Origin: Diatrype stigma | Taxonomy: Eukaryota; Ascomycota; Sordariomycetes; Xylariales; Diatrypaceae | Assembly: GCA_022225965.2 (NCBI GenBank) | Contig: JAKJXP020000002.1 | Coordinates: 992,001 to 1,056,000, forward strand | Reading direction: 5' to 3' | Length of the DNA: 64,000 bases | Shown: one piece after another, positions 24,280 through 35,500 of the stretch | Position numbering within the stretch: the first letter of the stretch is position 1 | How the letters are laid out: the number at the start of each line of letters is the position of its first letter | Translations under genes and position numbers: made by a program | Notes under the pieces: model-generated | The model's input: the letters and a program-made list of their open reading frames with translations, nothing else | The model's database searches: none | What the model was told of the DNA's origin: nothing

Positions 24280-27200
24280 ATAGGTCCCCTTTTTTTAGGT
24301 AATTGTTCTTAATTACTTTTTAAAACTGATTTTTTAGGTTATTAGGCGACGAAAAGATAATATTTTGATTATAATTTTATATTAATTCGAAATGTATTTA
24401 ATAGCGTTAAGCCGGATCCGAAAAAAAAAATACCTGCCCCGGATAGCGTATATTTTAATAAATTACTTAGCTTCGTATTTTTTATTAATTCGAAGCGCTA
24501 AGCCGGATTCGAAAATAAATACCTATTCCGAATAGCGTATTATTATAATGGCTATATATTTATGTATTTAATTATTAATTATAAGGCTTTACGTTTAAAA
24601 TATAAATACGTTAAATTTTTTTTTCCATAATTTTGTTTTTTTTAAAGCTTGCCGAATCGTAATTATTCCGTTGCTTTTCTTTTTTCCGATCGATTAATAT
24701 TTGCGTTCGTTTCGTCGTTTCGTTTATTTTTCGTTTATTTATTTATTTATCGATATTATTATCGTACCGACGTTATGCTTTTTCGTTTTCATATCGCTTT
24801 TGCTTCGTTTTTTTTAACGAAGTCGCCATATATGAAATACTTTCGGCATACCATAAAATATTTCGATCCGGTTAACGGCGAAATGCCGGCATTCGCGTAC
24901 GAATAAACGAACGCGGCAAACGTAATATATTTCCTATACGTCGGTCGTAAGAATCTTTGCGAATTCATAAGTTTAGTCGGCATTTTGGTAACGTTTTGCG
25001 AATTACGTAAGGTTTATTTATTAATGGTTTTATATTTAAACGTCGTTTAAAATATAAAGCAATTAAATAAATTTATTCGTTTTTTTATATTAAGACGATT
25101 ATTCTTTCGACGTTATTTAAAATAACGACGATAATAATAATAATTCGCTTTTAAATTTTGCAAATAAATTCGTTCGAATTTATTCGGAAAATATTCGAAT
25201 TGCTGTCGTTACGGTTATATTTCGCATTTGCGTCGCTTTCGAAACGGCCGAAAAGGCTTACCGTATTATTATCGGTAAAACCGGCATTAAAAAAAAAACG
25301 GATATGTTTTATTTTTTAATCGTTTAATGTCGTATCGATATTAAATTAATCGTAAAACGTTTAAGTTTCGAATACGTATATTGCTTAAATCGTTGCGTAT
25401 CGTATTTTAATATAAATACAAAATTCCGTTTTTCGCGTTTACGACGTAAATGTTCCGTTTCGTATTCGTTTCGTTTTTAATTGGCTAACGAAAAAATAAC
25501 AAAATAACGATATTTAAACGGCTTAAAAAATTATTATCGAACCGTATTTAATATTTGGCAATGCCGATTAATAAATTTAAATAATCGTTAAATGCGCTTT
25601 TTATTAAAAAATAAAATAAATTTTAATTATAAAATTCGGCCGTAATTAAACGAATAACGATATAACGACGTTTTCGTTTAATTTCGTCGCTTATTAAGCA
25701 ATAATTCGTTTCTTTTTCGTTAATTCTTATTTACGATAATATATTAAGTTGCGTTTTGTTAATATTTTAGCATTAATTTATAGCTAATTAGTTATTATTT
25801 CGGTTTTATTTCGGTTTTTATAACTTAATTCTGGTTTTTTAATTGGGGTTTCTTTTGTTATTTGTTTTTAATATAAATCGTTTTGCGATTTATTAAGCCC
25901 TTTAAGTTAATATAAATAAAAATCCCCTTTTTTTGTTTATTTATTTTATAGTTTTATTAATTATAACTTAAGGTTACGGTTTTTTCGGGTCATATTTATT
26001 AATTTAAAAAGCCCGGCTTAATGGGATTTCTTTTATGAAAGTTTATTATATTACCGTCGCATCCCTGGAAATTCCGGGCCGGTTCCTAAATAAGCCGATA
26101 CGGGACCGGTTATTTTATTCGGTACTGTAATTTTATTCGTATATACCGAAAGTTAAGAATTTTATTAAAGTATTATTCTTTATTTTTTATTTTTTTATTT
26201 TGCGATATTATAACGCCTTCGGCCCGTCGGTTTAGTTTTTCGTTAATAATTTCTTAATCGAAAAAGCCTTATTGGTGCCGTTAAATTAATGAAATATAAA
26301 AAACGGAAAAGATTAAGAAATAATTAAGTATTTAAACGGTTATGATTCGTTTATACGTATTCGTAACAGAAAAAGGGCCCATTTATTTATTATTTAGTCT
26401 TTTTATAAATCGTTTTGTTTTAATATTTTTAATATTAATTCAAATTTAGTTTTTTATTTCGAATTTGCCGGCATTAATTCGGTACCGGTTTGTATTTTTA
26501 GCCTGGCGTTTTTGGGATTTTATTATAAAAGACCTGGTTATTATTAAGATTTTTTCGATTTTGTTAGTTACGGTTATAACGTTATGGAATTCTTATTAGC
26601 GGATTAATGTTTTAAAGGCGATAATAAGGCGGTTCGATTTGGTACTTATTCTTAAATAAAAGCCGTAATTAATAAAGAAAAATAATATATCAGTTATTTT
26701 CGAAATGGTATTATTTCCGGCGAATTCCGTTAATGGAAGCCAATCGATTTAATCGTTTTAATAAAAAAAGCAATAAAAACGGAAATATTATTTTATAGCG
26801 TTATTAATAATTTCCGTTTGTTTATCGGATTTAAAATAATATATTAACGAATAATATAAATTAATGCCTAATTAATAATTAAGTTTATTTTAAAACGTAA
26901 AAACGAATTATATATCCCCATTAAATATAATCGTATTAAGGGTTTTATGGAATTTATAAATTTGCATTACAAAAGCGTTTCCGAAAGTTTTAGCTTTCGT
27001 ATCGAAAACGGATATATAATGGCGTATTTTCGTTAATTTATCGATTACGATTAAGATGTATTCGTATATAATGCCGTTACGAATATAAAAAAAATGGTTT
27101 TACGTAATTAATAGAAATATCGAATTAAAGGCGAAACGGAATCGGTAAGGAATTAAGAAATTTAATGGCTAAATTACGGAAATTCTTAATTTGTTTATAA

Positions 27201-30200
27201 AAGTAATAAGTTTAAACGAAAACGGGTATATTTTGGAAAAGTTTCGGCCAAAAATAAATACGGCGAAAAAGGTCGTATGTTTTCGTTTATTTTAAATAGC
27301 CTTTTAATATAAAGCTATAAGTTTAATAAAGGATTTATAAACGGAAAGCTTTATTCGGAAATATAAATAGCTTATTTTCAATATAAATTCGTTTTTAAAT
27401 CGTTACGTAATCGGTTTTAATAATTTTTATTTGTTTTTTTATTTTTTAATTAACTTTTTGCATTAAGAATTTGTTATAATTTAAAAAAGGTTTTATATTA
27501 AAATTAATATATTATAGGCTTCATTTATTAAAGCATCGATTGGCTTATTAACGTTTAAGGCGAAAAATTATAAAAATACTTAACGGTTTGAAAATGATAA
27601 AATGCGGTATTAATAAATTATTTTTTTGTTTTTAAGATTATAATAATTCGTTAGCTTATTACCGGGAAATCGGGAAAATACATTTAAAACGATCGCTTTA
27701 TTATTGGGTTTATAAGTAATTTAAAATTTAAAGTTATTAAGAAATTTTAATTACCGGATTTGGCATTAATTTAATAGCTTTGTAATAATAAAATGTTATA
27801 AATTTTTATAATCCGTAATTATTTCGATCGGTTTTTCGGTGCCTTATAATTCGGGACGCCATTTTTTAAACGCTTTAATTATAGCGAAAAACGTTTTATT
27901 ATAAACTTCGTAATTATATTTCGTCGGGTTATACTTTGCCAAAAACAAAGCGATAAGGCATAAATTCCTTCGTAAATCGTATTATAAAAAGACCTTTCTT
28001 AATGCTTAGTTAAAGGCGTTTATTTTTAAGATAATACGGCGCTTAAAGTGGTAATATGTAAATATAAGTACGTCGCGGAAAGCGTTTTTTAATTATTAAA
28101 ACGCCGTTATTACGGCGTTTGGAAAGTATTTTGGTTATTTTTTTCTGTTTATTAAAGCCGTTAAAAAACGGACTAAGGCTGAAAAGCTTTTAATAAAGCG
28201 ACGATAAAAATTTGCAAAACCTAAAAATCGTTATAATTCGCATAACGTTTTAAGTAACTTTTAATTCCTAATTAATTCGATTTTTTAAGTTTATTTGGAT
28301 GTCGTTTATTAATATAATAAGTTTTAAATATTTCGTTTTCGTTACGTTGAATTTATATTTCCGGATATTTACCGTAAGGCCAGCGTTTATTAAGCGGATA
28401 AGAATATTTCGAACGTATTGTCGGTATTTTTTTTAAAACTTGCTATATATTAAGATATCGTTTAAATATGTTATAACGTATCGGTTTAATAAGTTAAATA
28501 AAATGTCGTTAATATAATATTAAAACGAATTCGGAACGCCGGTTATACCGAAATTGGTTATTTGGTATTCGAAAAAGCTAAATTTTATAATAAACGTTAT
28601 TTTTTATTTATTTCCAAAAGCGATTCGAAATCGATTAAACGCCGTAATAATATTGAATTTAATATAAATCTTTACTTAATAAAAGTTATTTAAAGTTTTT
28701 CGAATTAACGGAATAAGATACCTGTTTTTAACGGTAACGTTATTAAATTCTTTATAATTTACGTAAATACGAATTTCGCTTTTGGGTTTTTTCGCAAATA
28801 AAACCGATGCCGTTATAAAAAAAATATTAATCCGGATAAATCCTTTTTTTAAATAATCGTTAATATATCTTTTAATTGTTAATAATTTTTTAAGAAATAT
28901 CGGGCAAAGTCGGTTATACGAAAGGATTTAATTAAAAAGCAATTTTATTTTATAATTATATAAGCGATAAAAAAATAACGTTTCGGTTTTGTATAAAAAA
29001 AAGGTTTTAATTAAATCGTAATACTTTAAGGAAAGTCTTTTTAGGATTTCTTTTATCGTAACCGAAGGTTTTTTATTTAAATATTTTTAAATGTTTTCGT
29101 CGAAGATTCGTCGTAGCTACGGTGCCTTCGTTATTTAATCGTAAAAGTTACGTAATCGTTTCGGTATTACGTTTAAGTTTAAGGTATTATCTTATACCAA
29201 AATATTTCGAAAAAAGGTATTAAATATTTGGTTTATAATGTTTTTAATTAACGCTTAAGGTTTTGGATCGATTACGGTTAAAAAACGAAATATATCCGTT
29301 ATAACGATAAATTATTAAAATAATATATTATTTATTAATACGCCGTTTATATGGCAAAATATAAAAAAAAATCGTAATATAGAGAAACCGGATATTAACG
29401 GAATTAATATCGGCCTAAATATGGTTCGGAATTAATTTAAGGGTTACGGATATTTTTTCGAATTTAAGGGTTTCGGGTATTAAAGTTCGGAATCGATTTA
29501 TAGCCTAATTTATAATTTGGATTCGGTTCCGAATATAATTCTTGGTTTTGGTTTGGTTTTGGGCGTAATTCCTAATTTAATTCCGATTTTAAGCCATGTT
29601 TTAATATTAGGTTAAAATCGGGAAAAACCTAAAAAAGTTTAGGTTTAAAAATGTTTTGTTATTAATAACGAATATTTCATAGCTTTAATTAATATTAAGG
29701 TTATAACGTTAAAGTTAAGAGAAATTTAATATAACGTTAAGGCCGTTTAGGCGCTATCGATATAAAAGGACTTGTTTTTTAATGGGTCTTAATTAATAAT
29801 TTACGATATTATATTTAAAGATTATTCCCGTTACGATGCCGTTTATAAAACGAAGCATTTTAAAAGCAAGCAAATTAAAACTAAATAAATAAATATTATA
29901 TACGAAGTTATTATTAATAAAACCATATAATAAATATCCATTATTAATTATAACATAAAATGAAATTAATTTATTATCGAAACGAAATATTTTAATAAAG
30001 AAGAAAAATAATATATTAGGGCCTATTAAACGTATATATAATTTATTCTTTATGGCTTCGAAATGTTTTAAAAAAGGCCTTTAATTGCGACTTTTATCAA
30101 AGGCTAAGCTTTTTTCGGCGATCCGCCATTTCTTTTTCGGTTTTTTTTAAAACAATTCTTATAAAGGTGACCCGCGTTTTTATAATACAAATATAAATAA

Positions 30201-31482
30201 CCGTTAAAACGTTGGGTTTTCTTTTGCAAAAAAAGCTTACGAAATCGTATCGTTTTGGCTGCGTCGAATTATATAGGTTTTAATATAAAGGCTAATAAAG
30301 ATACGGATATATGCATTAATTAAGGGGGTTATTGTTGTTTTTTAATAAAGGTTTTATTTTTTAAATTATTAAATAAGTTTCGATATAAATTAATCCATTT
30401 TATGGCATCGTTATTTATTAATCGGTTTATTATTAAAACGAATACGTTTTATAAAGCTTTATTAATTTTAATTTATAATGTTATAACGTAAATAATATTA
30501 AGTTATTGATTTTAATCCGCGTATTTAACGAATAAACTTATAAACTTTCCGAAAAATTTATTATTTTGTTAAAAAATTATAAAGCTTTTATAAGCCGTTG
30601 CTTAAATATTCTTAACGATATATAAGATATCCAAAAATGTAATCAAGTCGGTATAATTTCGCCATTTTTTCGGCCATTATTAGGAATTATTAAAGTATTT
30701 AATAATTATATTAACCCGTTTTTTGACGTAAATATATGCCTTATTACTTAAATATTAAGCTATATATATAATTCGGTTTATTTCCGCTATATATACGTAA
30801 CGATCGAAAGCCAGTTTTAAATAAATTTAGGATTTCCAATTAACGTATTTCTTTTATATTTCGAAATCGTTATCGCTTAATTCCTTAAATTTTAATAAGT
30901 CGCTGCTTTTAGGTTTCGTTATTGGTTTAACGTTAAGGCATTTTATATAACAAATGGTTTGCGTTTAATTAATTATCGAAATAAGTTAAAAATAAGACTA
31001 ATAAAAAAGAAATTCTGATTAAATGGCATTCGAAAAAGGGTTTAAAATCGAAAAGGATATCTAATTGGCAAAACGATTTAATTAAGAAATATATAAGAAT
31101 GGGGATTATTATTGCTGGATTTACGAAATCGTTTCGGAGTCGTTTTTTTTTTTTTTTTGCTGCGTTAAATTAACGGTAAAATCTTTCGTTTTTTTAAATA
31201 AGCGTTTTAAAGCGTTATTTTATTTCGTTTAAGATGACATATTAAAGGGAATTAATCGTTAGGTTAATAATAATTAAGTCCAGAATCGGTTAGAAATTTC
31301 CTTAAAGGTGTTAAATAATAAGGATTAAATATTCGAATTTTTAAAGAATAATTGCAGCAATAATAATAAAAGATTAATTTAAATATAAAGTTATTGCGAT
31401 CTTTTAACGTTTATAGCTTATCGTTCGGATTTTAGGGCTTATAGCTGGGTTAAACCTATAAAAAAAGATAGGTATAATAAAT

Positions 31483-31632
31483 TATTACGGCTATAAACAA
31501 ATATAAAATCGAAAAGATATAGTTATTATTACACGAGAAAAAAAAAGAGATTTAAGCTAAAAGAAACGAAACGTTCCCTTATATATAGCGATATAAAGCC
31601 GGACCGATAGCTGTATATTTAATACCGTAATA
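31483..31632 (-). repeat. 5' LTR (right) of the nested gypsy element
   Basis: 150 bp partner of 24129-24279, followed by the CTTAT duplication. Confidence 0.85.
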
Positions 31633-31734
31633 CTTATAATTATAACGAACGAAAAAAAAAGGGTTTTAATAGGGAAAATATTAATAAGGGAATTATTAAT
31701 AAGTTTTAATTTATTCTTTATATGTATAAGATTA

Positions 31735-32022
31735 CTTTAAACCGGCCGTGAAAATAATTTTCGGCTATTCTTACGAATGTTATAATATCCTTATATAAAG
31801 GATTTACGTAAGCCGTTATAAGCCGCTTTTATAATACCTTTATCCGAAAATACCGTTTAAACAGCTAAAAACGGCCTTTACGAATGCAACAACAGCCTTA
31901 TAAAGCGCTATGCAGCAGCGCTTTCCGAACGCTGCAACGGCCGGCCCCTAAAGGGGCTTATACCACCAATATACTATTCCAATACCCTCTGATCGAATTC
32001 CTAAAGTGATTTGTAAACTGCA
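31735..32022 (+). repeat. Split repeat B2
   Basis: Second copy of B1. Its outer (right) half keeps many C and G that are converted in B1, for example GGGGCTTATACCACCAATAT against GGATTTATATTATTAATAT. Confidence 0.75.
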
Positions 32023-32074
32023 ATCCATCCATTAAAGGGCTTAGTTATAATGAATTATGCCATAATCATTGCAT

Positions 32075-32295
32075 TGCTTAACGCCCTGATTATGATTCGG
32101 CTTCTCTTATATTACATGAATACCAGAAGCAGGCTGTAAAATATTCGGTAGGATCATTCCTGACTATAGTTCGGCCGTATATTGCGAAGCCTTGCATGAA
32201 TAACAGAAGCAGGCTGTTAGATATTCGGTAGGATTGTGTGTAGCTGTGATTCGATTTGCATATTGTAGACGACCAGATGCAGGCTGAGTTGAAAT
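32075..32295. repeat. Minisatellite-like repeat, right-hand copies
   Basis: Three imperfect units around 32114-32155, 32196-32240 and 32258-32290, each with (A)GAAGCAGGCTG or GATGCAGGCTG. The first two are followed by ATATTCGGTAGGAT, with a period of about 70-82 bp. Related to 15385-15505. Confidence 0.75.
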
Positions 32296-32447
32296 CCGGC
32301 CAGCCTTGTATATATGATACAGGTAGTTACAATTTATCTTAACGTAACCGGTATGGTAAGGTGGCGGTTGTTATCAATGCCTCGTGTCTCTTGTATTTAC
32401 CACGTAGTATTTTTATGTAGTAGGGCTCCCCTTCTGGTTACCACTGG

Positions 32448-32455
32448 TATATAAG
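32448..32455 (+). promoter_or_regulatory. TATA box of the PKS gene
   Basis: TATATAAG, 141 bp before the PKS start codon. Assigned by sequence and position. Confidence 0.5.
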
Positions 32456-32588
32456 CTTCCGGTACTTCATCGCCCGAAATAGTGAGATCTATGACGGACC
32501 ACATTAACTTCATCGCCCAGCCAGAACTTGCTGATCACAAATCCAAGTCAAACCACAGTTGTTTCTTGCTTCTAGCGGTGCCGGCACC

Positions 32589-35500
32589 ATGGAGCCGATC
32601 GCCATTATAGGTCTATCATTCAAGCTTCCACAAGGTATTGAGGACGAGTCTAGCTTTTGGGATGCCCTCGTGAATCGCAGAAATGTCATGACGCCATGGC
32701 CCGAATCACGGGGTAACATCGATGCCTTCTATCAGCCGAATACCTCTGGGACCAGCACTGTAGGTTTTCAAACAAGTAGAACGAACTTCTTACGCTTCTG
32801 CTGATTACGACTGCAGGTGTCAGCTAAGGGGGGATATTTTCTCAGGCATCCCCCGGCTGCTTTCGATGCCCCGTTCTTTTCCATCTCGTCCAAGGGTATG
32901 TTAGAACCTCTTCAGCAGAAGGACAGCCAGTTGACTTGCAGAAACAGAGGCCGCGTCCATGGACCCCCAGCAACGCTGGTTGCTGGAAACTTCGTATCGA
33001 GCGTTGGAAAATGGTAGCATACCCTTTGGATCCGGTTGCTAGCGACGTGTGGCTTAGCTAATCGCTAACAGCTGGCATTCCAATCGAGAGCATTGCCGGC
33101 ACAGACACTACCGTCTTCTCTTCGTCTATGTCGGATGACTTCGTGAGAATTGTCGCCAAAGATCCAGAGCAGGCGGGGCTAGCTACTGCTACTGGCACCA
33201 CTTCTTGCATGATGGCGAATAGGCTAAGCTGGTATTTCGACTTACAGGGGCCGAGCGTCCAAGTTAACACTGCTTGCTCCTCAAGCATGGTTGCTCTAGA
33301 TATTGCCTGTCAGAGTCTAAGGAGTGGCCAAACTTCGATGGTGCCAAATTCCAGACGACTAATAACGTTGAAACGTTGCTAATCTAACTGTTAGGTACTG
33401 GCAACGGGATCAAACGCATTGCTTAGTCCCGAAACATCTATTTACCTATCCAATATGAACTTCCTATCGCCGGATGGTCTTTGTTATAGTTTTGATCATC
33501 GTGGCAATGGGTATGCGAGAGGAGAAGGGGTTGTAGTACTCGTACTAAAGAGATTATACGATGCAATCAAGCATGGCGATCACATTCGTGCCGTGATCCA
33601 GGGAACCGGATCGAATCAGGATGGCCATACACCAAGCTTGACCCAGCCCAATCTCGCCTCCCAAGAAACCCTAATTCGGCAGGTTTATAAAAAGGCGAAG
33701 CTTGATTTCGGGTCAACCCGTTATGTTGAGGCACACGGTAAGAAGCTGGTTCCGATGATGCTTTGATTACTAACAGGTTGCAAGGCACTGGCACCCAGAT
33801 AGGAGACACCACTGAAGCCAGGGCACTTGGTCGCATTTTCAAACTCAGCCGTTCCTCAAAGGAACCGCTCTACCTGTATGAAAGCAACACACTTGCATGA
33901 TTTAGACACGAGTCTCTGATGACCTCTCTAGTGGATCTGTCAAAGCCAATATTGGTCACCTGGAGGGCTGCAGTGGTCTTGCGGGGATTCTCAAGAGTAT
34001 ATTGATACTCGAAAAGGGGATGATTCCACCAAATGCCTTGTTCGAGAAATGGAACTCAAAGATCAATGCCAAGGCCTACCATATGCAGGTAACTATTTCT
34101 ATATTTTATTTTTATCAGCCTTCCCGGATGGACGACCCCAACCACTGACCGTATCAAGGTTCCAACTTCCTGTATTCCATGGCCGAGCGAAGGGGTGCGC
34201 CGTATTTCTATCAACTCCTTTGGGTTTGGAGGTTCCAATGGACATGTCATCTTGGATGACGCTCTCCACACTATTGAGGCCCTGAGTATGAATAATAACC
34301 ATGCAGATCTAATGACGTCCATGGTCGTTTCCTCAAGTCAAGATACAGCGACTCTGAGCAGTATCGATTCTCGAATGGTAGATACTGCTTCAATCTGCAG
34401 CGAACGGGCTCCGGTTACGAATGATACGGAGGACGCTTTAGTTGCTATCGAGAACCTGGGGTGCAATGGCCACCTCAAACAGGAGAACGCCGGTAACAGC
34501 TCTGATTCTTTGGACTTACTCAAACAGGGTGCCACCCTTCGTACTTCCAATATTCCAATGAGGTATCAACTTCTCACATGGTCTGCGAGAGACGAGGCTG
34601 CTTTGGGCCGATTGCTCCAACTTTACGGCGAATACTATGAAACGAAAATAGGTGGTCGTATCGAGCAGCTACGTCTTTTAGCCTACACACTGGCTGCACG
34701 TCGAAGCATCATGGCTTGGAGGGCCTTCGCCGTCTTAGGTAGCGAATCTTCTGTGGATCGTTCCAAAATATCCTTCCTAAAACCCTTTCGTTCATCTCGT
34801 GAGACCGGTCTAGCTTTCATCTTCACCGGACAAGGCGCTCAATATCCAGGGATGAGCTTAGAGTTGCTTTGTTATCCCATATTCCGGTCAATCCTCTCTC
34901 AGGCAGATAGAGTTTTCCGCGATTTAGGAGCTGAGTGGTCACTTCTTGGTAAGAAAAGTTCTCATTGTAAATCTTTACCATGCTAACTAAAGGGGATAGA
35001 CGAACTTCGGGGTGGTGCAAGAATCAACTTGCCTCAAATTAGCCAACCACTTTGTACCACCCTCCAAGTTGCTCTTATTGAGCTACTAAAAAGTTTCAAC
35101 ATCGTTCCTAATGTCGTTATCGGCCACTCTTCGGGTGAAATCGCAGCTGCTTACAGCATCGGTGCACTTTCACTGAGATCTTCATGCGCAATTGCGTACC
35201 ATAGGGGAAGGCTGGCCGGACGGCTGATGGCTTCAGCACCCAAGCTAGGAGCTATGATGTCGGTGAACCTTGCAGAACAAAACGTGGATTCATACATAGC
35301 AAAGCTCCCGCCTCTGGGTGGTGAAATTTATGTTGCTTGTATCAATAGTCCGAGCAACATTACACTTTCTGGAGACGAAGCCGCCATCGACACTTTCAAG
35401 GAACACCTCGATGAGGACGGAATATTCGCTCAGAAAATCCCAACGAATGTTGCATATCATTCGCCAGCCATGAACCATATCTCCGAGGACTATCTGGTCT

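Larger units (their letters stand above)
24129..31632 (-). mobile_element. Ty3/gypsy LTR retrotransposon (7.5 kb) inserted between A2 and B2, RIP-mutated
   Basis: LTRs of about 150 bp (24129-24279 and 31483-31632) with TATTACGG...CCGTAACA/CCGTAATA ends, flanked by the perfect duplication CTTAT (24124-24128 and 31633-31637). On the minus strand a purine tract (AAAAAAAAGGGGACC) lies just inside the left LTR, as a polypurine tract beside the 3' LTR should. An RT motif TYLNDILIY is encoded near 28445-28471 (YLDD expected). Both show minus orientation. The rest of the coding sequence is full of stops. It interrupts the DIRS/Ngaro-type element, so it arrived later. Confidence 0.88.
15831..32022 (+). 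mobile_element. DIRS/Ngaro-type retroelement with split direct repeats, carrying two nested LTR elements
   Basis: A RIP-mutated element whose terminal repeats follow A1 (15831-15940), body, B1 (23716-23994), A2 (23995-24104), B2 (31735-32022). A1 matches A2 and B1 matches B2. This split-direct-repeat layout is characteristic of Ngaro/PAT members of the tyrosine-recombinase retroelements. The body holds plus-strand RT/RNase H traces: YYFDDSIFVF with the catalytic Asp pair (21690-21695); RNFFRNFNGIYLL...YLFTDFSKS (22094-22200), like the DIRS RNase H start; and AKFDINF...SSAENIFANAF (22485-22552), like the IPG-EN-LADALS ending of DIRS RNase H. A tyrosine recombinase was not identified. Later insertions sit at 17538-21346 and 24129-31632; without them the element is about 4.9 kb. 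No target duplication is evident, in keeping with this class. Outer borders are accurate to about 10 bp. Confidence 0.7.

Noticed and set aside
15831..32022. Two tandem copies of one simple transposon instead of split repeats
   Set aside because: The second A-B unit would be only about 0.5 kb after removing the gypsy insert. A1-body-B1-A2-B2 explains all four repeats with a known element class, though a tandem deletion derivative is not fully excluded.
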